Positions 8,410 through 15,470 of a stretch of DNA of 64,000 nucleotides are shown piece after piece. The position numbers were made by a program, and so were the translations under genes. Each line of letters begins with the position of its first letter. Positions within the stretch are counted from its first letter, which is position 1. The DNA comes from a virus. The stretch covers positions 62,001 to 126,000 of the IMG/VR virus record IMGVR_UViG_3300017917_002814; one strand, 5' to 3'. The notes beneath the pieces are model-generated. The model worked only from the letters and a program-made list of their open reading frames with translations. It was not told the origin of the DNA and searched no databases.

Positions 8410-9656
8410 TATCTTCCTTTCGCAGCTTCTTCGTAGTGTGCCCAGATACCCCATGGTGGTTCGCAACCTGGGTTGCCTTTGATGATCCAAACAGTTTCGC
8501 AGTACTGCTCATCACCCCACTCACCAAATGGCATACCGTCAGTAAACATAATGAACTTTTTAGGTTCAATGTTTTCAGACTTCATGAACTCCCAATTAGC
8601 CATAAAATCAGTGCCACCACCACCCATGGGTTCGTAGTTCATGATATCGTCGATGTTGTCTGAAGTATAAGTCTGCATGTTATAAATCTCAGTGTCAAAG
8701 CACCACAGTGTGATCTTGTACTCATCAAACGCCTCCATGATACCTTTGATCTCACCCAGGAATGCACGACTGTCTTCTTCGCTAATTGAACCTGATTGGT
8801 CCATCGCAATACAGATGTCAATCATGTCACCGGGCTTGAGTCCGGGTAGTATAGCATCTATGTGCCAACTACGACGACTCGGGCGAGCCCAAGTAAAGTC
8901 ATTTTTAATTACGGCTGTAATCTGTTGCTGCAATAGTTCTTTCCAACCAATAACAGGTGCTGTAATGTCTTTAAGTAAACGCTTGACACCAGCGGGCAAG
9001 TTACCCGCACCCGCCGCCTGTGCAGCACTAATTACAGCACCCTTGATCTCATCGCGGATAGCCTGTGCTTCTTCTTTGCTTAGTTTTGGCTTACCTGATC
9101 CGTCTTGGCTGTCGCCATCGCCTTCCTCTTCAAGGTGATCGTCTAGCAACATTTTTTCAAGTTGTTCTAAATTTATCTTGTCTGCATTTTCGTACAAGTA
9201 ATCGTATACTTCTTCATAACTTTGGCCTTTGAATTTAGAATCAAACAAGATTGGTACTACGGATATCTTCTCGCCGATACGCTGTTCTACTAGGTCTTGG
9301 TTGACACAGTAGTCAGCAGCGATATTGCTCAGTCGCGGTTGTCGATCACCGCGACGACCCATGTGATCATAAACCGCATGCAAGATCTCGTGTCCGACTA
9401 GGAACTCGAGTTGTTTTAGCGGCATTTTGTTTACAAACTCACTATTATAATAGAACTTGCGTCCGTCTGTGGCAGCGGTTCCGCACCACTCATCCGCATT
9501 AGTCAGTGTCATACGGGTAGCCAACTGTCCAAAGAACGGAGCCTTTAGTAGCAAGCCAATACGTGCTGTAGTCAGTTTCTCGCGGGCCGCTGCATCTGTG
9601 CGCGAATCAGTTACGGTTACTACTTTTTGTTTATCAATTACAGTAGAATCTGCCAT
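8409..9656 (-). CDS. DUF2201-type protein: metallopeptidase-like domain plus VWA-like domain
   Basis: The 415-residue protein has an N-terminal zinc-peptidase-like domain with HEILH (His89, Glu90, His93) and the following NIAADYCVN motif that supplies a third ligand (Asp115). An acidic linker (about 175-190) leads to a C-terminal VWA-like domain with the MIDAS motif DQSGS starting at Asp286. This architecture is known as DUF2201 and is often paired with MoxR-type ATPases. The partner MoxR gene lies about 400 bases upstream at 10055-11161. A strong promoter (-35 TTGACT, -10 TATAAT) precedes it. The target is unknown; a chaperone or protease-like role on a metalloprotein or membrane complex is inferred from MoxR/VWA systems. 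Confidence 0.85.
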   Translation of the reverse strand: MADSTVIDKQKVVTVTDSRTDAAAREKLTTARIGLLLKAPFFGQLATRMTLTNADEWCGTAATDGRKFYYNSEFVNKMPLKQLEFLVGHEILHAVYDHMGRRGDRQPRLSNIAADYCVNQDLVEQRIGEKISVVPILFDSKFKGQSYEEVYDYLYENADKINLEQLEKMLLDDHLEEEGDGDSQDGSGKPKLSKEEAQAIRDEIKGAVISAAQAAGAGNLPAGVKRLLKDITAPVIGWKELLQQQITAVIKNDFTWARPSRRSWHIDAILPGLKPGDMIDICIAMDQSGSISEEDSRAFLGEIKGIMEAFDEYKITLWCFDTEIYNMQTYTSDNIDDIMNYEPMGGGGTDFMANWEFMKSENIEPKKFIMFTDGMPFGEWGDEQYCETVWIIKGNPGCEPPWGIWAHYEEAAKGR

Positions 9657-9679
9657 TACTACTCCTTATTGTGTAATAC

Positions 9680-9708
9680 ATTATAGCGCGAACGGGATTT
9701 ATAGTCAA
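9680..9708 (-). promoter_or_regulatory. Sigma70-like promoter of the VWA gene
   Basis: Reading the minus strand, TTGACT (9703-9708) and TATAAT (9680-9685) are separated by exactly 17 bp, 24 bases upstream of the VWA start, with AAGGAG between. The spacer begins ATAAA and contains CCC, as in the two related promoters near 11.75 and 12.03 kb. Confidence 0.75.
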
Positions 9709-9998
9709 GTGGTCCATTTTAGTTGCAAATGTGCCAATGTCGCATCATCAAAAACATACAAAAGGGGTTTGTTGTCTTTAGTGTTATAATGCCATGCCCA
9801 TTTAGGCATTGCAAGTGTCCTGTCATATATAAGGTCGTATAACTCTCGCTCACTACTAGGACCGTAGTTTTCCCACAACCAATCTCGCATGGCACTATAA
9901 TTGCTAAATCGCCAAGACCCCCTAGGAAATTCTATACGATAATCAAAGTTATCGTTACCTGCATAACGATGATCTAGTTTAACAATTTTATAGTTCAT
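9705..9998 (-). CDS. Small conserved phage protein, unknown
   Basis: This 97-residue Trp/Tyr-rich protein lies between the MoxR and VWA genes. It contains WLWENYG, similar to a segment of the protein at 6811-7095. It has no Shine-Dalgarno: the ATG directly follows the T-tract of a strong terminator hairpin. Expression may therefore depend on read-through, or start differently than shown. Function unknown. Confidence 0.55.
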   Translation of the reverse strand: MNYKIVKLDHRYAGNDNFDYRIEFPRGSWRFSNYSAMRDWLWENYGPSSERELYDLIYDRTLAMPKWAWHYNTKDNKPLLYVFDDATLAHLQLKWTT

Positions 9999-10001
9999 AA
10001 T

Positions 10002-10036
10002 AAAAAGGAGGACTTACGGATCTAGATCCTGCCTCC
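10002..10036 (-). terminator. Rho-independent terminator after moxR-like gene
   Basis: On the minus strand an outer GGAGG/CCTCC stem (10032-10036 with 10007-10011) encloses the perfect palindrome GGATCTAGATCC (10018-10029) and is followed by TTTTT. It lies just after the MoxR stop and just before the next ATG. Confidence 0.75.
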
Positions 10037-10054
10037 ACCTCACACGCGACTCGA

Positions 10055-11161
10055 TTACTTACTTGAACCTGCTGCGGCTAACACATACTTGCCAAAACGT
10101 TGATGGAACTCATCAAAACTAGGCATCTTGCCCGGAACCATTGGCAGATTGTATGTGGTCAGTGCAACTCGCGCACCCATAACAGTGACTTCGGTAGTAA
10201 AGTTATCCATCATGAACCGGAGGAAGTTGTCGGCCATCTTATGAAACTCGGCAATCTTGTCCTTGCCGTTCTTCTGATAATAGTCTTGCAGTTCGTAACA
10301 CATTGAGGTAGTCAGCGAGTACATGGCCGAGATTTCTTTGGTCTTGAGTTCTTTAACTTTACCCGCCAGGATGTCTTCGGGCTTGGGCAGTTGACCCGAA
10401 ATCTTACGATGCGCCATAAACTTGACCGCAGTGCCTTCGCCTACACAGCCTGCAATGAGGTCTGTAAGTTCAGCATTAGTAGTGTCTTCGTCTTTACAAA
10501 AATCGCTAGCAAAGGTCCACGAGCGTGGAGTAGCAAAAGAACGCGAACTAGAGCGCGGATCAAAGTCAAACATGTCACTCTTAGCGAACGACAGATAACC
10601 TACAACATCCGCATGGATCTTGTTTTTAACAGCCCAAGTCTGCCAAGATTCAAAGTCAGGGCGAACCTCCAAGTGTACAAAACGATTGGCAAGCGGACTA
10701 GGCATACGATATGTAACACCCTTGTCGCTATCTCTATTACCCGCTGCCACCATAACTACATTGTCTGGCAAGTGATATTTGCCAATGCGGCGATTCAAAA
10801 TCAACTGATATGCTGCGGCTTGCACTGCTGGCGCAGCCGAGTTCATCTCGTCCAATAGCAACACTACAATTGGATACTGAGCCGCTAGTTCTTCATCGGG
10901 CAAGTCAATAGGCGGCGCCCAATCCATAAGTCCTCTATCTTTGTTATAGAAAGGAATGCCGCGAATGTCTGTGGGCTCAACTTGCGACAATCGCAAGTCG
11001 ATCATGTAGCCACCTAACTCGTTGGTGATGTCAGCTACAACTTCGCTCTTACCAACGCCGGGCGGACCCCACAAAAAGATTGGACGCTTGTTTTTAAAGC
11101 ATCGTAAAATACGACTGCGAGCTTCTTCGGGCGTCACAGTACGGGTTTCAGTTACTGCCAT
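10055..11161 (-). CDS. MoxR-type AAA+ ATPase
   Basis: The 368-residue protein is an AAA+ ATPase of the MoxR/CbbQ type. The Walker A motif is GPPGVGKS (residues 32-39) and Walker B is VVLLLDEMNSA (Asp103, Glu104). A sensor-1-like VVMVAAGNRDSD segment follows, then the alpha-helical lid. MoxR proteins act with VWA-domain partners to remodel or activate protein complexes, and this gene is followed, after one small gene, by a DUF2201 VWA protein. It has its own promoter and a terminator behind it, so the ATPase and VWA protein are expressed as separate units in the same region. ATP binding is firm; the substrate is unknown. Confidence 0.88.
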   Translation of the reverse strand: MAVTETRTVTPEEARSRILRCFKNKRPIFLWGPPGVGKSEVVADITNELGGYMIDLRLSQVEPTDIRGIPFYNKDRGLMDWAPPIDLPDEELAAQYPIVVLLLDEMNSAAPAVQAAAYQLILNRRIGKYHLPDNVVMVAAGNRDSDKGVTYRMPSPLANRFVHLEVRPDFESWQTWAVKNKIHADVVGYLSFAKSDMFDFDPRSSSRSFATPRSWTFASDFCKDEDTTNAELTDLIAGCVGEGTAVKFMAHRKISGQLPKPEDILAGKVKELKTKEISAMYSLTTSMCYELQDYYQKNGKDKIAEFHKMADNFLRFMMDNFTTEVTVMGARVALTTYNLPMVPGKMPSFDEFHQRFGKYVLAAAGSSK

Positions 11162-11193
11162 TTATATTCTCCTTCGTCAACGTGTGAAACATT

Positions 11194-11222
11194 ATTATAG
11201 TATAATCGTGAATAAGTGTCTG
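11194..11222 (-). promoter_or_regulatory. Sigma70-like promoter of the MoxR-like gene
   Basis: On the minus strand CAGACA (11217-11222) and TATAAT (11194-11199) are 17 bp apart and 33 bases before the MoxR start, with AAGGAG in between. The -35 lies inside one arm of the inverted repeat at 11216-11243, a possible operator arrangement. Confidence 0.6.
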
Positions 11223-11243
11223 TGGCTTTTACGCAACAGACAC
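11216..11243 (-). other. Perfect 8-bp inverted repeat overlapping the moxR -35
   Basis: GTGTCTGT (11216-11223) and ACAGACAC (11236-11243) are perfect inverted copies separated by 12 bases. No T-tract follows on the minus strand, so it looks more like an operator or RNA stem than a terminator. It lies between the stop at 11250 and the MoxR promoter. Confidence 0.5.
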
Positions 11244-11249
11244 TCATTG

Positions 11250-11717
11250 TTAGAAGCAAACCTTACCAGCTTCGCGCTTGGCTGCAAGCTTGGCATCGCA
11301 TTTGGCAAAGAATGCAACTGCCTTAGCCGCGTCACGCTTGTATTGTGCAAACGACACAACTGGCATGCCAACTACCTCGCGCTCTGCCATAGCCTTTGCA
11401 TATGCTTCTTTAGTTGGCTCGTCAGATGTAGTCGCTTTAACTGACTTTACTGTGACTTTGACAGTCGCAGCCTTTGCAGGCTTAGCCGCAGCTGACTTGG
11501 GTTTGGCGGCACGAACCGGCTTGGTGGCAGTCATGCCTTGTGCATTGAGGTAATCAATTGCAGCTTCTTTAGCCATTGTAAACGGCAGCTCAATCATGTT
11601 TACTTCTGTGCAACCAAAACGCTCAAGTGCTTTAGCACGATTTGCATCGTTAGCAAATTTGTAAACAACAGCACCGTTCTCAACACAGGTGCCAGCAAAA
11701 GCAAAAAGTTTGGACAT
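11250..11717 (-). CDS. Ala/Lys-rich protein with a basic low-complexity linker
   Basis: This 155-residue protein has a small N-terminal domain (about residues 1-65), an Ala/Lys/Pro/Thr/Val linker (about 66-95) reminiscent of histone-H1-like tails, and a basic helical C-terminal part. Binding to DNA or another polyanion is plausible from composition only. It has its own promoter and AAGGAG ribosome binding site. Family not recognised. Confidence 0.65.
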   Translation of the reverse strand: MSKLFAFAGTCVENGAVVYKFANDANRAKALERFGCTEVNMIELPFTMAKEAAIDYLNAQGMTATKPVRAAKPKSAAAKPAKAATVKVTVKSVKATTSDEPTKEAYAKAMAEREVVGMPVVSFAQYKRDAAKAVAFFAKCDAKLAAKREAGKVCF

Positions 11718-11749
11718 GAATTACTCTCCTTATTAGTTACTGTACCACT

Positions 11750-11778
11750 ATTATAACAAAATGGGTCTTTTTAGTCTA
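11750..11778 (-). promoter_or_regulatory. Sigma70-like promoter sharing a repeat with 12020-12048
   Basis: On the minus strand TAGACT (11773-11778) and TATAAT (11750-11755) are 17 bp apart. The spacer contains CCCATTTTGT and is nearly identical to that of the promoter at 12020-12048, so the two are copies. It drives the Ala/Lys-rich gene. Confidence 0.65.
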
Positions 11779-11791
11779 CCAAAAGTTTTTG

Positions 11792-12013
11792 TTACTTTTT
11801 AGCAACACAAACATACTCTTGTTGATATTGCAACTGTGTGTCTATTACACGATTAATAACATTCATCTGTTGTTGCGAATATTGCAAGTTTGGAGCAATC
11901 ATGCGAGTTGCATAAATTGCACGAATAGCATCTTTGCAACTGTTAACAGAATCGTAAGAACCCATATGAGCTGGCTGTTGATTGAGAGCAACAAATAATA
12001 AAATGTATTTCAT
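11792..12013 (-). CDS. Small possibly exported protein, unknown
   Basis: This 73-residue protein begins with a short hydrophobic run (YILLFVAL) that is too short for a clear signal peptide, then a Gln/Tyr/Asn-rich helical part. Two cysteines are present. The ATG lies exactly 6 bases after a -10 element (TAAAGT) and there is no Shine-Dalgarno, so a leaderless mRNA is predicted. Confidence 0.55.
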   Translation of the reverse strand: MKYILLFVALNQQPAHMGSYDSVNSCKDAIRAIYATRMIAPNLQYSQQQMNVINRVIDTQLQYQQEYVCVAKK

Positions 12014-12019
12014 GTGTAC

Positions 12020-12048
12020 ACTTTAACAAAATGGGCCTTTATAGTCTA
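12020..12048 (-). promoter_or_regulatory. Sigma70-like promoter predicting a leaderless mRNA
   Basis: On the minus strand TAGACT (12043-12048, overlapping the stop of the upstream gene) and TAAAGT (12020-12025) are 17 bp apart. The -10 is followed by exactly 6 bases and then the ATG at 12013, so transcription would begin at the A of the start codon. The -35 and spacer copy the promoter at 11750-11778. Confidence 0.55.
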
Positions 12049-12381
12049 CCGTTTTTTTCGTTGCTTTTTAGCAACTGTTTTATTGGTTGCTAAAGGAGCA
12101 ACTTTTGTTGCATTTTTGAGCCGATGAAACAAATCTGTTGCTTTTTTAAAATTAAAATTTGGATGCTTGTACATATAGTCTATTTTGCGCTCTAAAACTT
12201 GCAAAACTTCTAACAAGTCCATTTTTGTTGCAAAATCGCTATCCATTAGTATTTTATTAACATCATGCTTATCTAGCATGTATTCTACCCATTTTTCTGT
12301 AGCGGGTATTTTGTAATATTGCACTATTGCTTTTTTGTTATTGCGTGTTGCATATTTGCTAATGTAAGTACGTGCTAACAT
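12046..12381 (-). CDS. Small basic protein, unknown
   Basis: This 111-residue protein is strongly basic, with Lys-rich ends (final residues KKQRKKR). The middle looks helical. It has its own promoter and an AGGAGG ribosome binding site. No domain recognised; nucleic-acid binding is only a guess from charge. Confidence 0.6.
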   Translation of the reverse strand: MLARTYISKYATRNNKKAIVQYYKIPATEKWVEYMLDKHDVNKILMDSDFATKMDLLEVLQVLERKIDYMYKHPNFNFKKATDLFHRLKNATKVAPLATNKTVAKKQRKKR

Positions 12382-12407
12382 ATAGCCTCCTTTTAACGAG
12401 ACTTTAC

Positions 12408-12436
12408 ATTATATGCAAAACACGATTTATGTGCAA
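12408..12436 (-). promoter_or_regulatory. Sigma70-like promoter
   Basis: On the minus strand TTGCAC (12431-12436) and TATAAT (12408-12413) are 17 bp apart, 26 bases before the ATG at 12381. The spacer starts ATAAAT, like that of the VWA promoter. Confidence 0.7.
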
Positions 12437-12442
12437 CGCTTG

Positions 12443-12808
12443 TTAAAGTTGCAAGTTGTCTAGATATTGTTGAAGATTATCGGCATGCAATTTAAGCAAC
12501 ACAGTTTCTTCTTCGCCTAATAGTAATAAACTATCCGTTTTTTGTATGTAATAGGGACAAGTAAACAGTCTGCTCAACTGTAGAAGTGTTCTGTTGCGCA
12601 AAGGCTCTGCTAATTTGCATTCGTATATTGGGATTCGAGTAAATTTTTTAATAAACTCAATTCCGGTTTTACTGAGTCTTAAATTAGTTGGATCGGTATG
12701 ATTCCACCACCAAACTCGGATATATTGAGAATATTCAGATGAGTCACGTCCAGCTGCCGCTAAAATGCCTTCAGTGTAGCTTTGATGATTACGGGTAGAT
12801 TTGGTCAC
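12443..12808 (-). CDS. Conserved phage protein, unknown
   Basis: The 121-residue protein starts with GTG, preceded by AAGG, inside the end of the upstream gene (20-base overlap). It is mainly helical with Leu-rich repeats near the C-terminus. No family recognised. Confidence 0.55.
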   Translation of the reverse strand: MTKSTRNHQSYTEGILAAAGRDSSEYSQYIRVWWWNHTDPTNLRLSKTGIEFIKKFTRIPIYECKLAEPLRNRTLLQLSRLFTCPYYIQKTDSLLLLGEEETVLLKLHADNLQQYLDNLQL

Positions 12809-13076
12809 CTTGTTTCATTAGGACCACTGTGAATTTGTCAGTTTTGAACAAGGCGTTTAGTTTTTTGCAAAGATTGATGGCGTGTCCAGAATTTGAAAAA
12901 CTTACCTTTTTGTATTTTGGACCCGGATACGCAACCAGCATGTTAGAACTCTTTAAATTTATTGGTTTATTGTCATAGAAAATAGCCCAAATTCCTTCAC
13001 TACTAAGAACTTGTTCACTTTTGTAGTTAGACTTGTTTACATGTTCTAACAATATTGTTGGTTTAGGTCTAGACAT
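12789..13076 (-). CDS. Small basic protein, unknown
   Basis: This 95-residue Lys-rich protein shows alternating strand-like segments. A CATAAATA late-type box lies 22 bases upstream of the ATG (13099-13106). Function unknown. Confidence 0.55.
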   Translation of the reverse strand: MSRPKPTILLEHVNKSNYKSEQVLSSEGIWAIFYDNKPINLKSSNMLVAYPGPKYKKVSFSNSGHAINLCKKLNALFKTDKFTVVLMKQGDQIYP

Positions 13077-13098
13077 TACATTATTTCCTTGAACTATA

Positions 13099-13106
13099 TA
13101 TTTATG
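13099..13106 (-). promoter_or_regulatory. Possible T4-type late promoter box (CATAAATA)
   Basis: The minus strand reads CATAAATA in the short gap before the gene at 12789-13076. This octamer type is expected by chance many times in AT-rich DNA, so the call rests only on its position. Confidence 0.3.
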
Positions 13107-13126
13107 CTAAAAATAGTCAGTTTAAG

Positions 13127-13336
13127 TTAAAAACCTCCGCCGTCCAAGCTTACTGCTGTAGGTTGCGATGTTTCACTGGCTGATTGTATTTCTGCAATGT
13201 GAGCAAGTAAAGTAAAAATATCAGAATGCAAACTTCTAGCTTCGTCTGCTGATAATGCTAACTGTTTACTACCTGTTTGATTCATTATTTTTACTCTTTC
13301 GTTAAAGTTTTTAATTGCTAAACTTAATTTTTGCAT
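13127..13336 (-). CDS. Small helical protein, unknown
   Basis: This 69-residue helical protein ends in a Gly-rich tail. It overlaps the upstream gene by 13 bases. No recognised motif. Confidence 0.5.
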   Translation of the reverse strand: MQKLSLAIKNFNERVKIMNQTGSKQLALSADEARSLHSDIFTLLAHIAEIQSASETSQPTAVSLDGGGF

Positions 13337-13797
13337 TGCATTTCCTTGTGAATATTTTGCATTTCTTCTTTAGATTTGAACGGACCAATGAAATTATATC
13401 TGTTTACTGTGATATTTTTTGGGCAAAAATTTTCTGTCCATATACCGTTTAATTTGATCAAATAGTAACCTGCACAGAACAAACTTTTGCTTTTTGGCGT
13501 TTTACTATATATTGGTAATTTTTTTTGTACATCCCAAACTTGATTATAAGATTTACCTTTGATTGGATATCCATAAACTGTTTTGTTACTTTCTTTTGTA
13601 GTTTTGTCAGGAGCACCAAATTTAATGTTGTACTTTTGTTTGAGATTTTTAACTGATGGAAAATATTCGCGTTGTTCATCGTGAACATAAACAAAGCCAC
13701 CATCAGACCGAGCCTGTATGGTAGCAATTTTTTGCCCATGATCTTCTACTACCCAAAATTTGTTTTTCACTACTGGTTTGGCTATTCGTTCATTCAT
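13324..13797 (-). CDS. Basic beta-rich protein, unknown
   Basis: The 157-residue protein is Lys- and Tyr-rich with many short strand-like segments. It overlaps its upstream neighbour by 8 bases. It is more AT-rich than nearby genes. No family recognised. Confidence 0.55.
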   Translation of the reverse strand: MNERIAKPVVKNKFWVVEDHGQKIATIQARSDGGFVYVHDEQREYFPSVKNLKQKYNIKFGAPDKTTKESNKTVYGYPIKGKSYNQVWDVQKKLPIYSKTPKSKSLFCAGYYLIKLNGIWTENFCPKNITVNRYNFIGPFKSKEEMQNIHKEMQCKN

Positions 13798-14059
13798 GTG
13801 ATTTTTTCAATGTACTATGAGTAATAATTTTGCCAATTTCATGACCAAGGTCTAGATTTTCAGCTACGATAAATAAATCATCTTCATAAGACTGTCCTCG
13901 ACGCACTTGTACAATGTATCCGCCGTGTGCTTCGTGAACGTCAATTGATAATTTCTTATTGGGCAATCGAGATTTACCGCTACCATATATTTCGCCTATT
14001 GAAATATCTGTACCACCTCCGCCCATGCCACCTATTGTAAATGTTTGTGAACTACTCAT
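13790..14059 (-). CDS. Small conserved phage protein, unknown
   Basis: This 89-residue protein has a Gly-rich N-terminus (GGMGGGGTD) followed by a compact part with VDVHEAHGGY. Its C-terminal region resembles that of the next protein upstream (14056-14325): both have an AHGGY/AVGGH turn and end in a short helix. They may be paralogues. The start is an ATGA overlap. Confidence 0.55.
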   Translation of the reverse strand: MSSSQTFTIGGMGGGGTDISIGEIYGSGKSRLPNKKLSIDVHEAHGGYIVQVRRGQSYEDDLFIVAENLDLGHEIGKIITHSTLKKSHE

Positions 14060-14325
14060 AATTTCATTTGCTCCAACATGATAGCCTGTGCCACTTGCTT
14101 GGCAAAGTCTTGATCTTCGTGAATCATATACAAGGTATTTTCGTGTCTATCTGTTTTTTCGTTGTATTTTCTAGATTCAAAAATATGACCTCCTACCGCT
14201 CGGTGCAAGGTAAAATTTAGTCCTTCATGTCTTAAATGATCTCTTGATGAAACTACCGTTTCTCGTAGCTGTATAGATTCTTCTTGATTCAACCAATTTC
14301 TTACTGCTCGTCTTAACCAATTCAT
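14056..14325 (-). CDS. Small conserved phage protein, unknown
   Basis: The start at 14325 is supported by a strong AGAGGAG ribosome binding site and an ATGA overlap with the upstream stop; an in-frame ATG at 14349 is less likely. The 89-residue protein shares an HRAVGGH turn and overall layout with its downstream neighbour. Function unknown. Confidence 0.6.
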   Translation of the reverse strand: MNWLRRAVRNWLNQEESIQLRETVVSSRDHLRHEGLNFTLHRAVGGHIFESRKYNEKTDRHENTLYMIHEDQDFAKQVAQAIMLEQMKL

Positions 14326-14666
14326 TGTTGTTTCTCCTCTTCTTGACATAATACTTTCATCATTTCAAATTTGTCATGTAAATCTTTAAGTCCAGGATGG
14401 CGACTCATTAAATCTTGTAATCGTGCTTCTTCTCGCATTTTAGTTTCTGCCCACGTCAGTGCCGAGTGTGCAGCTTCACTTAAATTCAAGTTGGCGTTAG
14501 TATCAATAGGATACCATGCAACACCGTTATAAACTTCTATAGAACCGTTGTTACCATTGTATCTTAAAAGACCAGCACTTTGTGCACCTGGGCTTATTGG
14601 CGGCACATTGTTGTAACCATTTTGTATATGAAGATATGGACTACCACTGGTTAAACTTTTGATCAT
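14322..14666 (-). CDS. Possible virion-type protein, unknown
   Basis: I start this 114-residue protein at the ATG at 14666, which overlaps the upstream stop as ATGA; the longer frame runs through the DUF3307 gene. Its first 60 residues contain LRYNGNNGSIEVYNGVAW, a pattern common in phage particle proteins and fibre attachment segments. The C-terminal half is helical and charged. A structural role is inferred from this pattern alone. Confidence 0.55.
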   Translation of the reverse strand: MIKSLTSGSPYLHIQNGYNNVPPISPGAQSAGLLRYNGNNGSIEVYNGVAWYPIDTNANLNLSEAAHSALTWAETKMREEARLQDLMSRHPGLKDLHDKFEMMKVLCQEEEKQQ

Positions 14667-15037
14667 ATGTATTCTGCCAATAGAACGGAAACTACAAATC
14701 CAATAGTCAAGTAGGTCAAGGCGTGTAGTAATTGATCTACACCAATCCAAAACCAGAACTGGTTGCTGTCGTAAGCCAATTTCACTGTGGCTCTGCGCTG
14801 GAACCAATCTACAGTATAATGCACAACAGCATCAAATACGGCCAACATAACACAAGCCTGTAAACCTAAAAAGTGCATGAGAATCACATAAGTCAATGCA
14901 CCGTGTAGTCCGGCGTGTTGCAAACCACCTATGCGCCAAAAATGACCTTTGTCTCTCAGCATTCTATCCGTTTGCCAACAGAAGTCTGCTAGAAAATGTT
15001 TGACAAACAACAAGACTAATATAAGCCAAGTGATCAT
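14663..15037 (-). CDS. DUF3307-family membrane protein
   Basis: The 124-residue protein is an integral membrane protein with about four hydrophobic segments. The N-terminal KHFLADFCWQTDRM segment and the central LHGALTYVILMHF/AVFDAVVHYTVDW pattern, with conserved His and Asp in membrane helices, match the DUF3307 family, found in phages and bacteria. Function is unknown. Both ends join neighbours by ATGA overlaps. Confidence 0.75.
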   Translation of the reverse strand: MITWLILVLLFVKHFLADFCWQTDRMLRDKGHFWRIGGLQHAGLHGALTYVILMHFLGLQACVMLAVFDAVVHYTVDWFQRRATVKLAYDSNQFWFWIGVDQLLHALTYLTIGFVVSVLLAEYI

Positions 15038-15240
15038 TTACATAACTCTTCCCATACAAGTTCTTTGTCATAAACATGACTGCGAAGACTTATATAATTT
15101 CTTGCCAGGGCTTGGTGTATAACCATGGCATAATCCTTTGGACACTCAGGATGAATAATCAGTGCTGCACGAGCAGCCATTTTTAAATTGTCATGAACAA
15201 AAAAATCAGGATCGTCTTGATTGATTTCACGAATGGTCAC
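15034..15240 (-). CDS. Small protein, unknown
   Basis: This 68-residue protein starts with GTG in a GTGA overlap with the upstream gene and ends in an ATGA overlap. It looks helical and has no recognised motif. Confidence 0.5.
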   Translation of the reverse strand: MTIREINQDDPDFFVHDNLKMAARAALIIHPECPKDYAMVIHQALARNYISLRSHVYDKELVWEELCK

Positions 15241-15470
15241 AGGATGCCTTCTTCAACTACTGTATTAGTCCAATTCCTGCCACGAATATACCGTTGTGCT
15301 TGTTCTAGGGTGTCAAACATTTTGGTTGCAGAACAAGCCCCATCTGGGCTGTACGATTTTAATGTGCGCCAAAACTTGAAACCAAATAACCATTTCACTT
15401 CGATTTGTATGGTGTAAAAAGTTACAGCATTGCCGTCTTCAAATTTTACAATTCTATATCTATCTGTCAT
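15237..15470 (-). CDS. Small protein, unknown
   Basis: This 77-residue protein starts in an ATGA overlap with the RNase H stop. It has WLFGFKFWRTL in the middle and a basic C-terminal half. Not recognised. Confidence 0.5.
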   Translation of the reverse strand: MTDRYRIVKFEDGNAVTFYTIQIEVKWLFGFKFWRTLKSYSPDGACSATKMFDTLEQAQRYIRGRNWTNTVVEEGIL

